The notes under the pieces are model-generated. The model did not search any database and was not told where the DNA came from. It was given only the letters and a program-made list of their open reading frames with translations. From Nitrosomonas oligotropha (lineage in GTDB: Bacteria > Pseudomonadota > Gammaproteobacteria > Burkholderiales > Nitrosomonadaceae), in the NCBI RefSeq assembly GCF_009833085.1, contig NZ_QRBZ01000035.1, forward strand, positions 38,683 to 102,682: a stretch of 64,000 bases of DNA. Direction: 5' to 3'. The position numbers and the translations under genes are program-made. This document shows, piece by piece, positions 26,965 through 35,033 of this stretch; positions within the stretch are counted from its first letter, which is position 1, and every line of letters starts with the position of its first letter.

Positions 26965-27007
26965 GTAATGATTTTATTTAATAATCATATTGTAAGGTAA
27001 AGTCATC

Positions 27008-28180
27008 TCATGCTGCTTTCTTATCACTCGCACAAATGAGTAACTTATCTTCTTCTGTAGTGCTGTCCTGGGTTGTTCTAGGTGGTTCAGGTGTTCTAGG
27101 TGGTTCAGGTGCTCTAGGTGCTCCTCGTTTTTTCCCGGTTTCTTTCGAAAAACTTTTACGCAATAATTTCATCTTCGTGCGAGTTCTCGGTTTAAGGTAT
27201 TGTTCAGATTTGCAGAAATATTCTGCAATCCCGTACAAATTTTGAATTTTCACATCATCTGAAACATGAATATCACCGATTCCCAAACAATTATTCCTCT
27301 CGAATTTTGCTTTTTCTGCATTCCGGTTCCAATAAACACCCCGACCATTCGTTATTTGATTTACCCAATATTCACCGATTTCTTTTGCAAAATAAACATC
27401 GCTACCAGGCCTTCGCTTCGAACCATCATAAAATAGAAGTGCATGCGCATGCATTCCTTTTTCTAGTCCATATTCGATTTTATTAATGTAGCCCACCAGA
27501 TGATCAAACAGTTTATTATGCCGTTTGTTCTTGTGAAGATGGTCGATGTCTTTTGCAAGATCCTCGATATTTACATTCTGACCTTTTTGATAACCGAAAT
27601 CGATTCTCAAAACCACTAATCGTGCAAATCTTGCGAAAAGTTTATCGATTTGACGGACACATTCCTTATAATTTTTCCCTACAGCCCTTTCTCTATCAAG
27701 AATTTTTCTTTTTGTTTTTGGATCGCGGAGTTTTTCATATAAATCCCTGAAGAACCCATTAATAATTACCCTCATTTCATTATGGGAAATTTTACAATTA
27801 GAAAAAAGAAAGTATTTGTCGGGATCGTGACAGAATTCAGTTATATTCTGATCATATTCCGGGAATGAATAATCATCGCAAACAGATAAAAAAGTTTCGA
27901 TCCTTTCACTATAGATACATTCAGCAGGAAGGTTACGAGCATAAAAAATAAATTTTGGTAGACTCGATAGATAAGAACTGCGCCATGAATATTGAGATTT
28001 TATGATGCGTTTATATTTATCAAACCTGGGTTTTAAGACCATATCGCGATAATTGTGTTTTATAAATTGCTTTAAAAATTTATCCAATTCCTTTATACAA
28101 ATTGCATACTCAATCGCGTTGCCAGGTATATTTTCATGATCCGGTAGGTTTGTTTTCCCGGGATTACTATGATCTGACAC
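27008..28180 (-). CDS. Inovirus Gp2 / YagK-YfjJ family putative replication protein
   Basis: 390 residues. The middle shows VVLRIDFGYQKG and, later, IEYGLEKGMHAHALLFYDGSKR. The His-x-His of MHAHALL is the HUH-type metal site of this family, which is found in filamentous phages and small satellites (E. coli YagK and YfjJ). A helical region follows (GEYWVNQITNGRGVYWNRN). The C-terminal 45 residues are basic then proline-rich, with a short repeat (RAPEPPRTPEPPRT). It would start rolling-circle-type replication of an integrated element; this is inferred from the family. The gene stands near an AlpA-type regulator on the same strand. Confidence 0.7.
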   Translation of the reverse strand: MSDHSNPGKTNLPDHENIPGNAIEYAICIKELDKFLKQFIKHNYRDMVLKPRFDKYKRIIKSQYSWRSSYLSSLPKFIFYARNLPAECIYSERIETFLSVCDDYSFPEYDQNITEFCHDPDKYFLFSNCKISHNEMRVIINGFFRDLYEKLRDPKTKRKILDRERAVGKNYKECVRQIDKLFARFARLVVLRIDFGYQKGQNVNIEDLAKDIDHLHKNKRHNKLFDHLVGYINKIEYGLEKGMHAHALLFYDGSKRRPGSDVYFAKEIGEYWVNQITNGRGVYWNRNAEKAKFERNNCLGIGDIHVSDDVKIQNLYGIAEYFCKSEQYLKPRTRTKMKLLRKSFSKETGKKRGAPRAPEPPRTPEPPRTTQDSTTEEDKLLICASDKKAA

Positions 28181-28621
28181 CAGATTGTAGATAGCTTCTC
28201 GATATATTCTTTCTTCTGTGCTTTCTTCTCTGAAAATCTTTTGCTTATTTATAATTTTATTTACCTCTCAATTTTAAGGTTTTAAATAAAACTTGGGATT
28301 TCTGTGGAAATACAGGAGGGATATACGCATTGCACATTTTCCTTTCATTCAAGCTAACATCAAAAAAGTATAAATCTAATGATGGAGATAGCTCATATAT
28401 CCAAAAATCAGATTACTTATTAACACTATTAATATATAGTTGATTAAATGAGATAATATTCAATACATTTAATAACATAAATAACCTGAAAGGACTCCCA
28501 TTAAAAATCCCATGCTTACCAGTAATTGTAAAATCTAACGTCTAAGTTCTTAAGCTGATCTTAGAAGTTGCTCATGTACTTATTTACGCCACCAGAAATT
28601 TATCCTGGTGGCTTTAAAATA
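28181..28621. other. Upstream region of the Gp2-like gene
   Basis: 441 bp, AT-rich, with no convincing ORF. It holds the hairpin at 28588-28612 and probably the promoter of the Gp2-like gene on the minus strand. Confidence 0.4.
28588..28612. terminator. Terminator hairpin beyond the AlpA-like gene
   Basis: GCCACCAG (28588-28595) pairs with CTGGTGGC (28605-28612) around a 9-base loop. It lies 10 bp past the AlpA-like stop on the minus strand. On the + strand TTTAAAATA follows. Confidence 0.6.
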
Positions 28622-28864
28622 TTATTTACGATTATTTAGACGAGTGCGAATCCAGTCCTCAATCTCCTTTAGTGACCACGCCGATGCGCCTTTACGCCCA
28701 TTCGCGAGTTTAACCTGCCGAGGAAAATCAGGATCATAGTAAGGAGAGCTAGGCTGCAATCGTGAATAAATAGCGCTCCTAGAGAGTCCCGTCATTAATA
28801 TTACTGTCTTGATTCTTATAAGAATTATTTCTGGATATTGAATATCTTCGCTGTTGAGAATCAT
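28622..28864 (-). CDS. AlpA-family phage regulatory / excisionase-like protein
   Basis: 80 residues from ATG 28864, chosen because GGAGG lies just upstream (GGAGGATC before ATG); the longer reading frame adds an unlikely Phe-rich leader. The protein has the AlpA/MerR-like winged helix: IRIKTVILMTGLSRSAIYSRLQ, then DPDFPRQVKLANGRKGASAW and LKEIEDWIRTRLNNR. AlpA proteins activate or direct excision of P4-like and cryptic elements. With the Gp2-like protein it forms a small-satellite signature. Confidence 0.82.
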   Translation of the reverse strand: MILNSEDIQYPEIILIRIKTVILMTGLSRSAIYSRLQPSSPYYDPDFPRQVKLANGRKGASAWSLKEIEDWIRTRLNNRK

Positions 28865-29770
28865 GATCCTCCAATAGTTAAAATTAATAAATAAATTCTT
28901 TTTAAAAAAACAAACTACAAATCTAAAAATTATTTGTGGAGAAATTCCACTTTTATCTAAAAGAGCGAACCTGAATCTCAATCGCTCCGCATCAAATATA
29001 TTTTCTTTGATGCTTCTATGTATCGCTTAGTGACTTGTCGGTGCACTAGCTTGTATGTATGCGTGCTTTTATGCATCTTTACCGATGCAGCAGCATTTAT
29101 ATAGATAGGCCAAAATTACGGCCTAAAATGGTGGGGTAATTCTTAGAAAAACGTTTCTCGATATACTGTCTCCTGTTGATTAAAAAAAGCGTCTCGCCAC
29201 AAGCAACAAGGTATTAACTTTATTTCATTGAATAAACAAATGAGAAAAGGACTCCTACTTGCCTATTTATACAATATCAAAATCTTTAAAAATTTTCAAC
29301 CGCAAATTAACAAAATATAGCACTAAGATTGATCTCAATATTTGAGCTTTTGCTATGCCAAAATAAAATTTAACTGTTATTTGGACACTAAATTAGCTAG
29401 ACAAACCACAATTGATTTCAGTCTTAGAAAGTTATTATTATCCCGCCGTATTATTCTTGGGTTTAAAATTATTAAACTCTAATTATATGATTGGTATTGA
29501 ATATCGTTCAATTCTGTACATCAAGTGAATTAACTTGGTACAGTTTTCAAATTAAGTTTTTACAACGATTATCACGCACTCCTATTGGGTAGTAATAAAT
29601 TGGATACACAAAATTAAGCTCAAAAAAATAGATAAAGGAATAGTATTTAGTTCATACGAATATCCGATAGGATAGAAATGAGTAACGCTGTATATGGCTG
29701 TTATGCCACTAGCCAATTTTGGATATGAATCCATCATTGGCTAGAATTAATTACGATATTGCTTGATGAG
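28865..29770. other. Long AT-rich non-coding region
   Basis: About 900 bp with no supported gene on either strand. It contains a region of short ATGTAT/ATGCAT-like words around 29015-29090 and the hairpin at 29709-29744. It could hold the control region or replication origin of the satellite; no clear iterons were found. Confidence 0.35.
29709..29744. terminator. Hairpin after the directionality-factor gene
   Basis: CTAGCCAAT (29709-29717) pairs with ATTGGCTAG (29736-29744), and TGGAT pairs with ATCCA inside. It lies 27 bp beyond the stop at 29771. There is no strong T-run on the minus strand. Confidence 0.45.
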
Positions 29771-30694
29771 TTACATCTCTTGTTCTTCGCATTTTTTAAT
29801 ATTATTAATACGTTTTGCTTTCTGATTCAATTTTGCCATTAAATCAGATTTCATTTCTTGATTGTCTGGATTACGAAGTGGTATAGCACCAGTATCGTCA
29901 AGATAAAACTCCTCAACCACAGCAACGCCTTCTTCCTCAGAATCCTCGAACGCTCCATTCTCAAAACCCAATTTAGCCGCTTCATCCAAAGCAACTTGAT
30001 CAAATCCCGCTGCTTTCCGTTCATCGGCAAGTGTTTTGGCCTTGGCGATGGATTCCGTCATTGTCATACCTGTCCTGACCGTCAGATCAACGTAATAAAT
30101 CGGTGCTCGATGCGATTGAGTGGTCGATTTGCCGCGCAGGCGAAGTTCCAGTGGCAATGTCGAAAGTAATTCTCCCGATGCCGCAGCAAAGTAACGCAAT
30201 CTAGTCGTTAGCGTGCGGATACTGTTAAATCCAGTGGTGCGAAACACAAAGCTGCCCAATTCATCCTCATCGTCGATACGAACATTCAACCGGCCATAGG
30301 GCTTGCAGTTGCCGCCTTTAGCCAGCTCGCACGATTCCGGCGCTGGACAAGGAAATGATTGGATACCGGTTTTAGTTGCCCGTCGGCATGTTTCACCATT
30401 GCCAACACAGACAGGTCTGCCGGTTTGCCGGTCGAACATCGTGTAATTGGCGCGTAAATTGAGATCCGGATCGTTAAACAGCAGCCATACCGGAATATTG
30501 CGCAATTTGCTGCCGTGTTCTTTACGCAGAGTTTCGTTCAGAGGATGGTTGATCCAGCCGTCCTTGTTTTGTATTTGGCTGGTAATCGTGAATTCATCGT
30601 CTTTCTCAGGCAATCGCTTACCGTTTTTCTCCACGACTTTACCGATAGTTATCCGGCCAATCACCGGAGGTGTTAATGCAAGTCCTTTGAGCAT
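29771..30694 (-). CDS. Recombination directionality factor-like protein with Cys cluster
   Basis: 307 residues from ATG 30694, which has AAGGAA at a 6-base distance; seven codons of upstream frame have no such support. The N-terminus LKGLALTPPVIGRITIGKVVEKNGKR and the cysteine cluster (CVGNGETCRR, FPCPAPESCELAKGGNCKPYG) are typical of the family annotated as recombination directionality factor or metal-binding protein in integrative elements. The tail is acidic then basic. These proteins bias an integrase toward excision. It is 37 bp downstream of a YqaJ exonuclease gene on the same strand. Confidence 0.68.
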   Translation of the reverse strand: MLKGLALTPPVIGRITIGKVVEKNGKRLPEKDDEFTITSQIQNKDGWINHPLNETLRKEHGSKLRNIPVWLLFNDPDLNLRANYTMFDRQTGRPVCVGNGETCRRATKTGIQSFPCPAPESCELAKGGNCKPYGRLNVRIDDEDELGSFVFRTTGFNSIRTLTTRLRYFAAASGELLSTLPLELRLRGKSTTQSHRAPIYYVDLTVRTGMTMTESIAKAKTLADERKAAGFDQVALDEAAKLGFENGAFEDSEEEGVAVVEEFYLDDTGAIPLRNPDNQEMKSDLMAKLNQKAKRINNIKKCEEQEM

Positions 30695-30731
30695 GATGGT
30701 TCCTTTAGATAGCAATTAGGTTTAGGGGAAT

Positions 30732-31739
30732 TTAGGTTGATTCATGAATCAGAAAACGCCGTGAACCGGGTTTGGTAAGACAATAGCGTTGCAGCAAATC
30801 AGGTCGATCTTTCAGCAACCGGTCAGTATCCAGTTCCGTTTTGTCTTTGCTGCGTTTCCAGGTGACTTCGCCGGTTTCAAACAACGCTTTTGTTGATTCA
30901 CCCAAGCGTTGCTGGATTTTTTGCTTCAATTGGGATTCGAACTGGCTTTGGCTGGCTAATACTTGTCTGACTGCCAGTAAATCGGAGAATGTTTGTGACA
31001 TTTCCGGATCACGGCTTAAATCGAGGGTTTTGCCGTTATCATGCGGATACAGGCATCGCAAAGCCAACTCCGCAGATTCCGAACCATCGGCAGATGGTGC
31101 TTGATCCAGTTCCACGAAACGCCAGAATTGCCGCTCCAACTCGATCAATTGCTCGATCATCGTCTCGTCCCGGTCAATATGGTGTACTTGCAGTTCCTGG
31201 CCGCAAATCAGCACGGCCACATCCGCCGCCTGTTTACCGGTAACTGCCAGTTGGTGCATGACCTGGAGTTGGACATATTCCGGCACGCCTTCTTTCCATA
31301 GTTTTACGCCGTTGATGCCGGTGGTTTTGCATTCCAGTATTTGCACATCCGGCGCACCGGTCACCTCCCGGTCTATATTGGCCAGCATCCAAGGCTCAAT
31401 GGGGTGTTGCAATACTGCATTGATGCGCCTGACCTTGTTGCCGGTACGCTTGGTGTAATGGGCTGCAACGAAGGGTTCCAATAAAATCCCCCAGTACATC
31501 GGACTGGATTCGTCGTTGGGGTCGGTTTTTGGCAAATTGCCATCGCGACCGGTCTTTTCCAGCCACAATTCCAATTGCGATTTGTAAGGATTGAGACCGA
31601 CAGCCGCAGCCGCATCGGAACTGCCGATACCGTTCTTGCGCACGTTTAACCACTGATCCCGGTTGAGATCGCGGGTTTTGATGAGTTTCAATGCCGGTTG
31701 GATTTTTATCTTTCTTTCGGGTTTGACAGAGTTGCTCAT
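30732..31739 (-). CDS. YqaJ-family viral recombinase / exonuclease
   Basis: 335 residues. The lambda-exonuclease-like fold is evident: WLNVRKNGIGSSDAAAAVGLNPYKS, YWGILLEPFVAAHYTKRTG, the metal-binding Asp in WMLANIDREVTG, and ILECKTTG with the Glu-x-Lys motif. YqaJ proteins degrade one strand of duplex DNA to start single-strand annealing recombination, and usually pair with an annealing protein. Here the partners are the directionality-factor-like protein downstream and a DUF932 protein upstream. It is less AT-rich than the defence genes to the right. Confidence 0.85.
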   Translation of the reverse strand: MSNSVKPERKIKIQPALKLIKTRDLNRDQWLNVRKNGIGSSDAAAAVGLNPYKSQLELWLEKTGRDGNLPKTDPNDESSPMYWGILLEPFVAAHYTKRTGNKVRRINAVLQHPIEPWMLANIDREVTGAPDVQILECKTTGINGVKLWKEGVPEYVQLQVMHQLAVTGKQAADVAVLICGQELQVHHIDRDETMIEQLIELERQFWRFVELDQAPSADGSESAELALRCLYPHDNGKTLDLSRDPEMSQTFSDLLAVRQVLASQSQFESQLKQKIQQRLGESTKALFETGEVTWKRSKDKTELDTDRLLKDRPDLLQRYCLTKPGSRRFLIHEST

Positions 31740-31788
31740 GGTTTTTCCTGATTGGCGTGTTAATGTTCTTGCTTCAAAAATGAAAAAA

Positions 31789-31815
31789 CCCCAGCCAATG
31801 CACTATTGACTGGGG
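31789..31815 (-). terminator. Rho-independent terminator of the DUF932 gene
   Basis: CCCCAG (31789-31794) pairs with CTGGGG (31810-31815), with CAAT/ATTG inside and one mismatch. On the minus strand the stem is followed directly by a T-run of six. It is 77 bp beyond the stop at 31892. Confidence 0.8.
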
Positions 31816-31891
31816 TGGATGAGTTGAAGATTTGGTGGGATGAATGAATTCTATAGGGTTCGTATTACGGGATAAATGAACCGATAGCGGT

Positions 31892-32860
31892 TTACTCCAC
31901 CAGTTGCAGCGCGTAATCGAGAGCGCGTTGTTTGAGATTGGCACCTTGGCCGAACCATGCGCTATCGAGTCTGTGTCCCTGACTTCTGGCTCTTTTTTCG
32001 TGATCGACAAACTCGGTGACTGCGCAGAGCAACCCCCAAGCAGTTCCGTTAGCGGATGCCAGTTGCGCGCCTCTGCCGTGACCGTCATACAGCGATTGCA
32101 CGGTTTTCAACGCCCGTTCATTCTTGAGGCCGGAGGGTTGATTGTCGTGATCATCGGTTTGGCATAGGACTTTGAGGAAGTAATTCAGCGACTCGTGGCT
32201 TTTGACTTTGCGCTCCGATAGGGTTTTCATGCGATACATGAAGCTGTCCCACTGCGACACGGCGATACCGAGTTGCTTTTTGACGGCTTGCGCATCGAAG
32301 CTGGTGCTGTGCGGCACTTTGATGGCGCTGCTGGCGCCATTGAGCGCAATGGATAGTGTGTTGTTGCACACTACGCGAATGGTGGTCGGCGTTGCGGTGG
32401 TCGCCAATGTGCCGTCGCAGGAGGTGGCCAGCAGAATGTAACCATTAACGGCATCGTCACCTTTGAGTTTGGTTTCCTTGCCAGTTCTAGCCAAAGCCCA
32501 AAATTTCTTACCTTCCTTGAGAACCCCGGCAGTTTCGAGCTCAAAGCCGGATACTTCGGTGAGATCGCGATAAAACTCCAGGATTGCCCTGGGCTGGACG
32601 ACTTGATAGCGTTCGCTGACTACCGATAATGGTGCTTTGGTGTCGCTGCGGTACAGCACCTTTTGTTCGTCAAACGACCGCAATGAACCCAATGATCCGA
32701 TTTGTTCGGTCAAATAACGCACTGGCGCTTCGCAAATACTCCAATCCATCCCGGCTTTCTCTGCCCAGACTTCAATCGGTTGTTTGGCAGGTAAATGATT
32801 GCCCAATTGGTGCCAGGGTGTTTCACCGGAATAAGCCATATTTTGAACGAGATGTGACAT
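31892..32860 (-). CDS. DUF932 phage/plasmid-like protein
   Basis: 322 residues from ATG 32860, preceded by AAGGAAA; the longer frame adds a Phe-rich leader without support. Family features are MSHLVQNMAYSGETPWHQLG at the start, LYRSDTKAPLSVVSERYQVVQPRAILEFY, GYILLATSCDGTLATTATPTTIRVVCNNTL, and TAWGLLCAVTEFVDHEKR near the end. DUF932 proteins (phage/plasmid-like TIGR03299 type) accompany YqaJ recombinases in mobile elements; their activity is unknown. It has its own terminator downstream. Confidence 0.85.
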   Translation of the reverse strand: MSHLVQNMAYSGETPWHQLGNHLPAKQPIEVWAEKAGMDWSICEAPVRYLTEQIGSLGSLRSFDEQKVLYRSDTKAPLSVVSERYQVVQPRAILEFYRDLTEVSGFELETAGVLKEGKKFWALARTGKETKLKGDDAVNGYILLATSCDGTLATTATPTTIRVVCNNTLSIALNGASSAIKVPHSTSFDAQAVKKQLGIAVSQWDSFMYRMKTLSERKVKSHESLNYFLKVLCQTDDHDNQPSGLKNERALKTVQSLYDGHGRGAQLASANGTAWGLLCAVTEFVDHEKRARSQGHRLDSAWFGQGANLKQRALDYALQLVE

Positions 32861-33028
32861 CGTGTGTTTTTCCTTATGGGTAAGTATAAAAATGCACGTA
32901 ACGAGGCTATCGCTACTAAAAAACGATAGACCGGTACCTGCGTGGATGAAAAGGGAGTAAAAGAGAAAAATAGAAAAGCGGAAAAGCAAAAAAGTGACTA
33001 AAACCGGGGTGTGCCGGATGAATGCGAC

Positions 33029-33355
33029 TCAATCGATCCTGAAAACATGCTCGCATTGCAGGCATTCGTAGTTATCGAGAACGCGCTCGTCAATTATTTC
33101 CCCGACTTGTGCACCTGCCATACCTCCGGAAACACCGCCGATCATGGCGCCGACCAACGCACCGGCAAACCGGCCCATGAGAGTACCGGATGGACCGAAA
33201 AAAGCGCCGATTTCGCCGCCGATTTTTGCACCTTTAAGTGCATTCGAAACACCTTGAGCGCCGCCAGCGACGATACCGATGCCGCAACAGACTTTTTTGC
33301 CCATATTGCGGGCTGTAATCAGGGTTGAACTGCATTTGGGGCAATGAATAGCCAT
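33029..33355 (-). CDS. Zinc-ribbon / glycine-zipper small protein
   Basis: 108 residues. The N-terminal half zinc ribbon CPKCSSTLI and the C-terminal YECLQCEHVF bracket a glycine-rich helical region (GGEIGAFFGPSG, GALVGAMIGGVSGGMAGAQ). That region has glycine-zipper character and could insert in a membrane. A ribosome binding site AAGGAG is seen before ATG 33355. It is the first gene of the minus-strand set that includes DUF932, YqaJ and the directionality factor. Function unknown. Confidence 0.65.
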   Translation of the reverse strand: MAIHCPKCSSTLITARNMGKKVCCGIGIVAGGAQGVSNALKGAKIGGEIGAFFGPSGTLMGRFAGALVGAMIGGVSGGMAGAQVGEIIDERVLDNYECLQCEHVFRID

Positions 33356-33860
33356 AGAAACTCCTTAAAAATATCAAGAAAGAGAGCATTGATAATGCTC
33401 GATGGATGAGAAATGATAAAAAAGGGTTTTATTGGGGAGAAACAGGAAGAGAAACAGGAAGAGAAACAGGAAAATCAGGAGAAAACACGGGTAAGAAACT
33501 GATGAATCAATGAAATTTGGTGAATTGAAGCTGGTGATTGTGGCAAAACCATTTTAAAGGGTGTTTGCCGTGGCTTCAGAGAAAGTATATGTGACTGAAA
33601 GGTTTTAGGAGGGGAATTTGCTTGATCATTTTGGTGAGGCAGTCATTATTTTAATTCTGGATTCGCAAGTGCAAAACGAATAAAGCACCCCGCCCCAGGC
33701 AGCGGGGGAATAACTGCGCTCTTAGATCTGCTAGTTTTCAACAAGATTTCACTCCCTAGAGGTGGGGTATTGAGCCCACAGAGATTAAACTTAAATGTAA
33801 TCTGCTTTTCTGTTGTTCTACCTTACCTTTACTGAATTATAAAATTAGGTCACAATTTGT
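33356..33860. other. Spacer with a 12-bp tandem repeat and a GC hairpin
   Basis: 505 bp between the recombination module and the defence operon. Three tandem copies of GAGAAACAGGAA occupy 33437-33472. CCCCGC (33688-33693) and GCGGGG (33702-33707) form a short GC-rich stem with an 8-base loop. No gene is supported. This is the seam between two modules of different base composition. Confidence 0.5.
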
Positions 33861-33880
33861 AATGTTACATAAGTTACATT
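33861..33880. promoter_or_regulatory. Candidate operator in front of the phosphorothioation operon
   Basis: AATGTTACATAAGTTACATT is an imperfect dyad (AATGT at one end, ACATT at the other) and contains GTTACAT twice, 9 bp apart (33864-33870 and 33873-33879). It ends 14 bp before the start codon of the small regulator, so a bound protein would block initiation. The regulator itself is the natural candidate. Confidence 0.5.
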
Positions 33881-33894
33881 ACTTTGAGGCTAGG

Positions 33895-34095
33895 ATGAGC
33901 ATCGGAAAAAGTGGTCGGGTTGTGATAGAAATTGATCCTGAATTAAAAATGGCTCTACATGCAGTATTAATCAAGAATGGCCTTACACTTAAAGAGTGGT
34001 TCGTTTTAGCAGCAGAAAATTACTTGATTGATGCTAAACAAGGATCTTTGCCTTTTGATGAAAATGAACATCAAATGAAGGAAATTCTTAAATGA
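33895..34095 (+). CDS. Small ribbon-helix-helix-like regulator of the phosphorothioation operon
   Basis: 66 residues from ATG 33895, with GAGG at a 7-base distance; an ATG 33 bp earlier lies inside the operator-like dyad and is less likely. GRVVIEIDPELKMALHAVLIKNGLTLKEWFVLAAENYLI fits a ribbon-helix-helix protein: a short beta strand, two helices, then an acidic tail (FDENEHQMKEIL). Such proteins bind short direct or inverted repeats, often their own promoter. The stop overlaps the next start as ATGA, placing it at the head of the sspB-sspC-sspD operon. It may limit modification-enzyme expression. Confidence 0.65.
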   Translation: MSIGKSGRVVIEIDPELKMALHAVLIKNGLTLKEWFVLAAENYLIDAKQGSLPFDENEHQMKEILK

Positions 34096-35033
34096 AACCT
34101 TTTGATAGTTCTTCTGCTGTATCTTTTGGTCGCCATGAGACTTTCACGCTTCGCTTTGGATGGTTAACAAAAGGCTTCAAAGCATGGTGCGAAGATTCCT
34201 CAATCTTTGAAAAAGATGATGCAACGGTTGTTCTCGGTGTTGGCAAAAACATGGTGCATGCAATCCGCTATTGGCTTATCGCATGTCAAATTTTAAAAGC
34301 TAATAAGCATACATTGATATCGACTGAGCTTGGAAAACGGTTATTTGATATTGAAGATGGATATGATCCCTACCTTGAAGACGATGCGACCATTTGGCTT
34401 CTTCATTGGTTAATTGCATCAAACGCCGAGAACGCGACATCATTCTTCTGGTTTTTTAATTTATTCCACAAACCTGAGTTTACACAAAAAGAATTATTTG
34501 AAGCTTTGCAAGTATTTGTACATGAGAATATAAGTAGCCGAGTTGCTAGTAATACTTTGAAAAGTGATATCACATTAATGCTACGAACATTCGAACCAAC
34601 AATAGATTTTAAGAAAACACCAATTGAAGAAGGACTCGACTCTCCGCTAGCTATTCTCGGATTGATTAATGAAATTGGTAATTCAAAATATCATGAATCT
34701 AAACGTGAGAATCGCTGGAATATTCCTGTTGTATCATTCAGTTATGCGATATTGGAAGTTTTTAAACTTTTTCAGCTACCTAACCTGCCTATCGAACAGT
34801 TGATGAATAGTGATGGTTTTTATGCAGCTCCAGGAGCCGTCTATAGATTAAATGAAGAAGGATTGCTCGATAGGCTGGAAGAAATGATAGCTTGGTTACC
34901 AGGTGTGTTTGAAATTCGAGAAACTGCCGGTATTCATCAATTATATAAGCTTAAGCAAATAGAACCATTGGATGTCTTAGATAAATATTACGAAGAATCT
35001 AACGAATCACAATTGGTGGAGATAAAAGCATGA
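34092..35033 (+). CDS. sspB: DUF4007 protein, SspB-like phosphorothioation component
   Basis: 313 residues. The DUF4007 pattern is clear: SFGRHETFTLRFGWLTKGFKAW, VVLGVGKNMVHAIRYWLIACQI, DDATIWLLHWLIASN, DITLMLRTFEP. In the Ssp system the DUF4007 protein SspB is reported to nick DNA as part of single-strand phosphorothioation. Neighbours here (large P-loop ATPase and PAPS-reductase-fold protein) match SspC and SspD in order. AAGGA precedes the ATG, which overlaps the regulator's stop; the end overlaps the next start as ATGA. The DUF call is strong; the specific SspB role is by context. Confidence 0.8.
   Translation: MKPFDSSSAVSFGRHETFTLRFGWLTKGFKAWCEDSSIFEKDDATVVLGVGKNMVHAIRYWLIACQILKANKHTLISTELGKRLFDIEDGYDPYLEDDATIWLLHWLIASNAENATSFFWFFNLFHKPEFTQKELFEALQVFVHENISSRVASNTLKSDITLMLRTFEPTIDFKKTPIEEGLDSPLAILGLINEIGNSKYHESKRENRWNIPVVSFSYAILEVFKLFQLPNLPIEQLMNSDGFYAAPGAVYRLNEEGLLDRLEEMIAWLPGVFEIRETAGIHQLYKLKQIEPLDVLDKYYEESNESQLVEIKA

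Noticed and set aside
33437..33472. Three tandem 12-bp repeats as a CRISPR array
   Set aside because: Units are contiguous with no spacers and far too short; no cas genes nearby.
33688..33707. GC-rich hairpin as a retron or other structured RNA
   Set aside because: Only a 6-bp stem, with no reverse transcriptase or conserved partner gene in the window.
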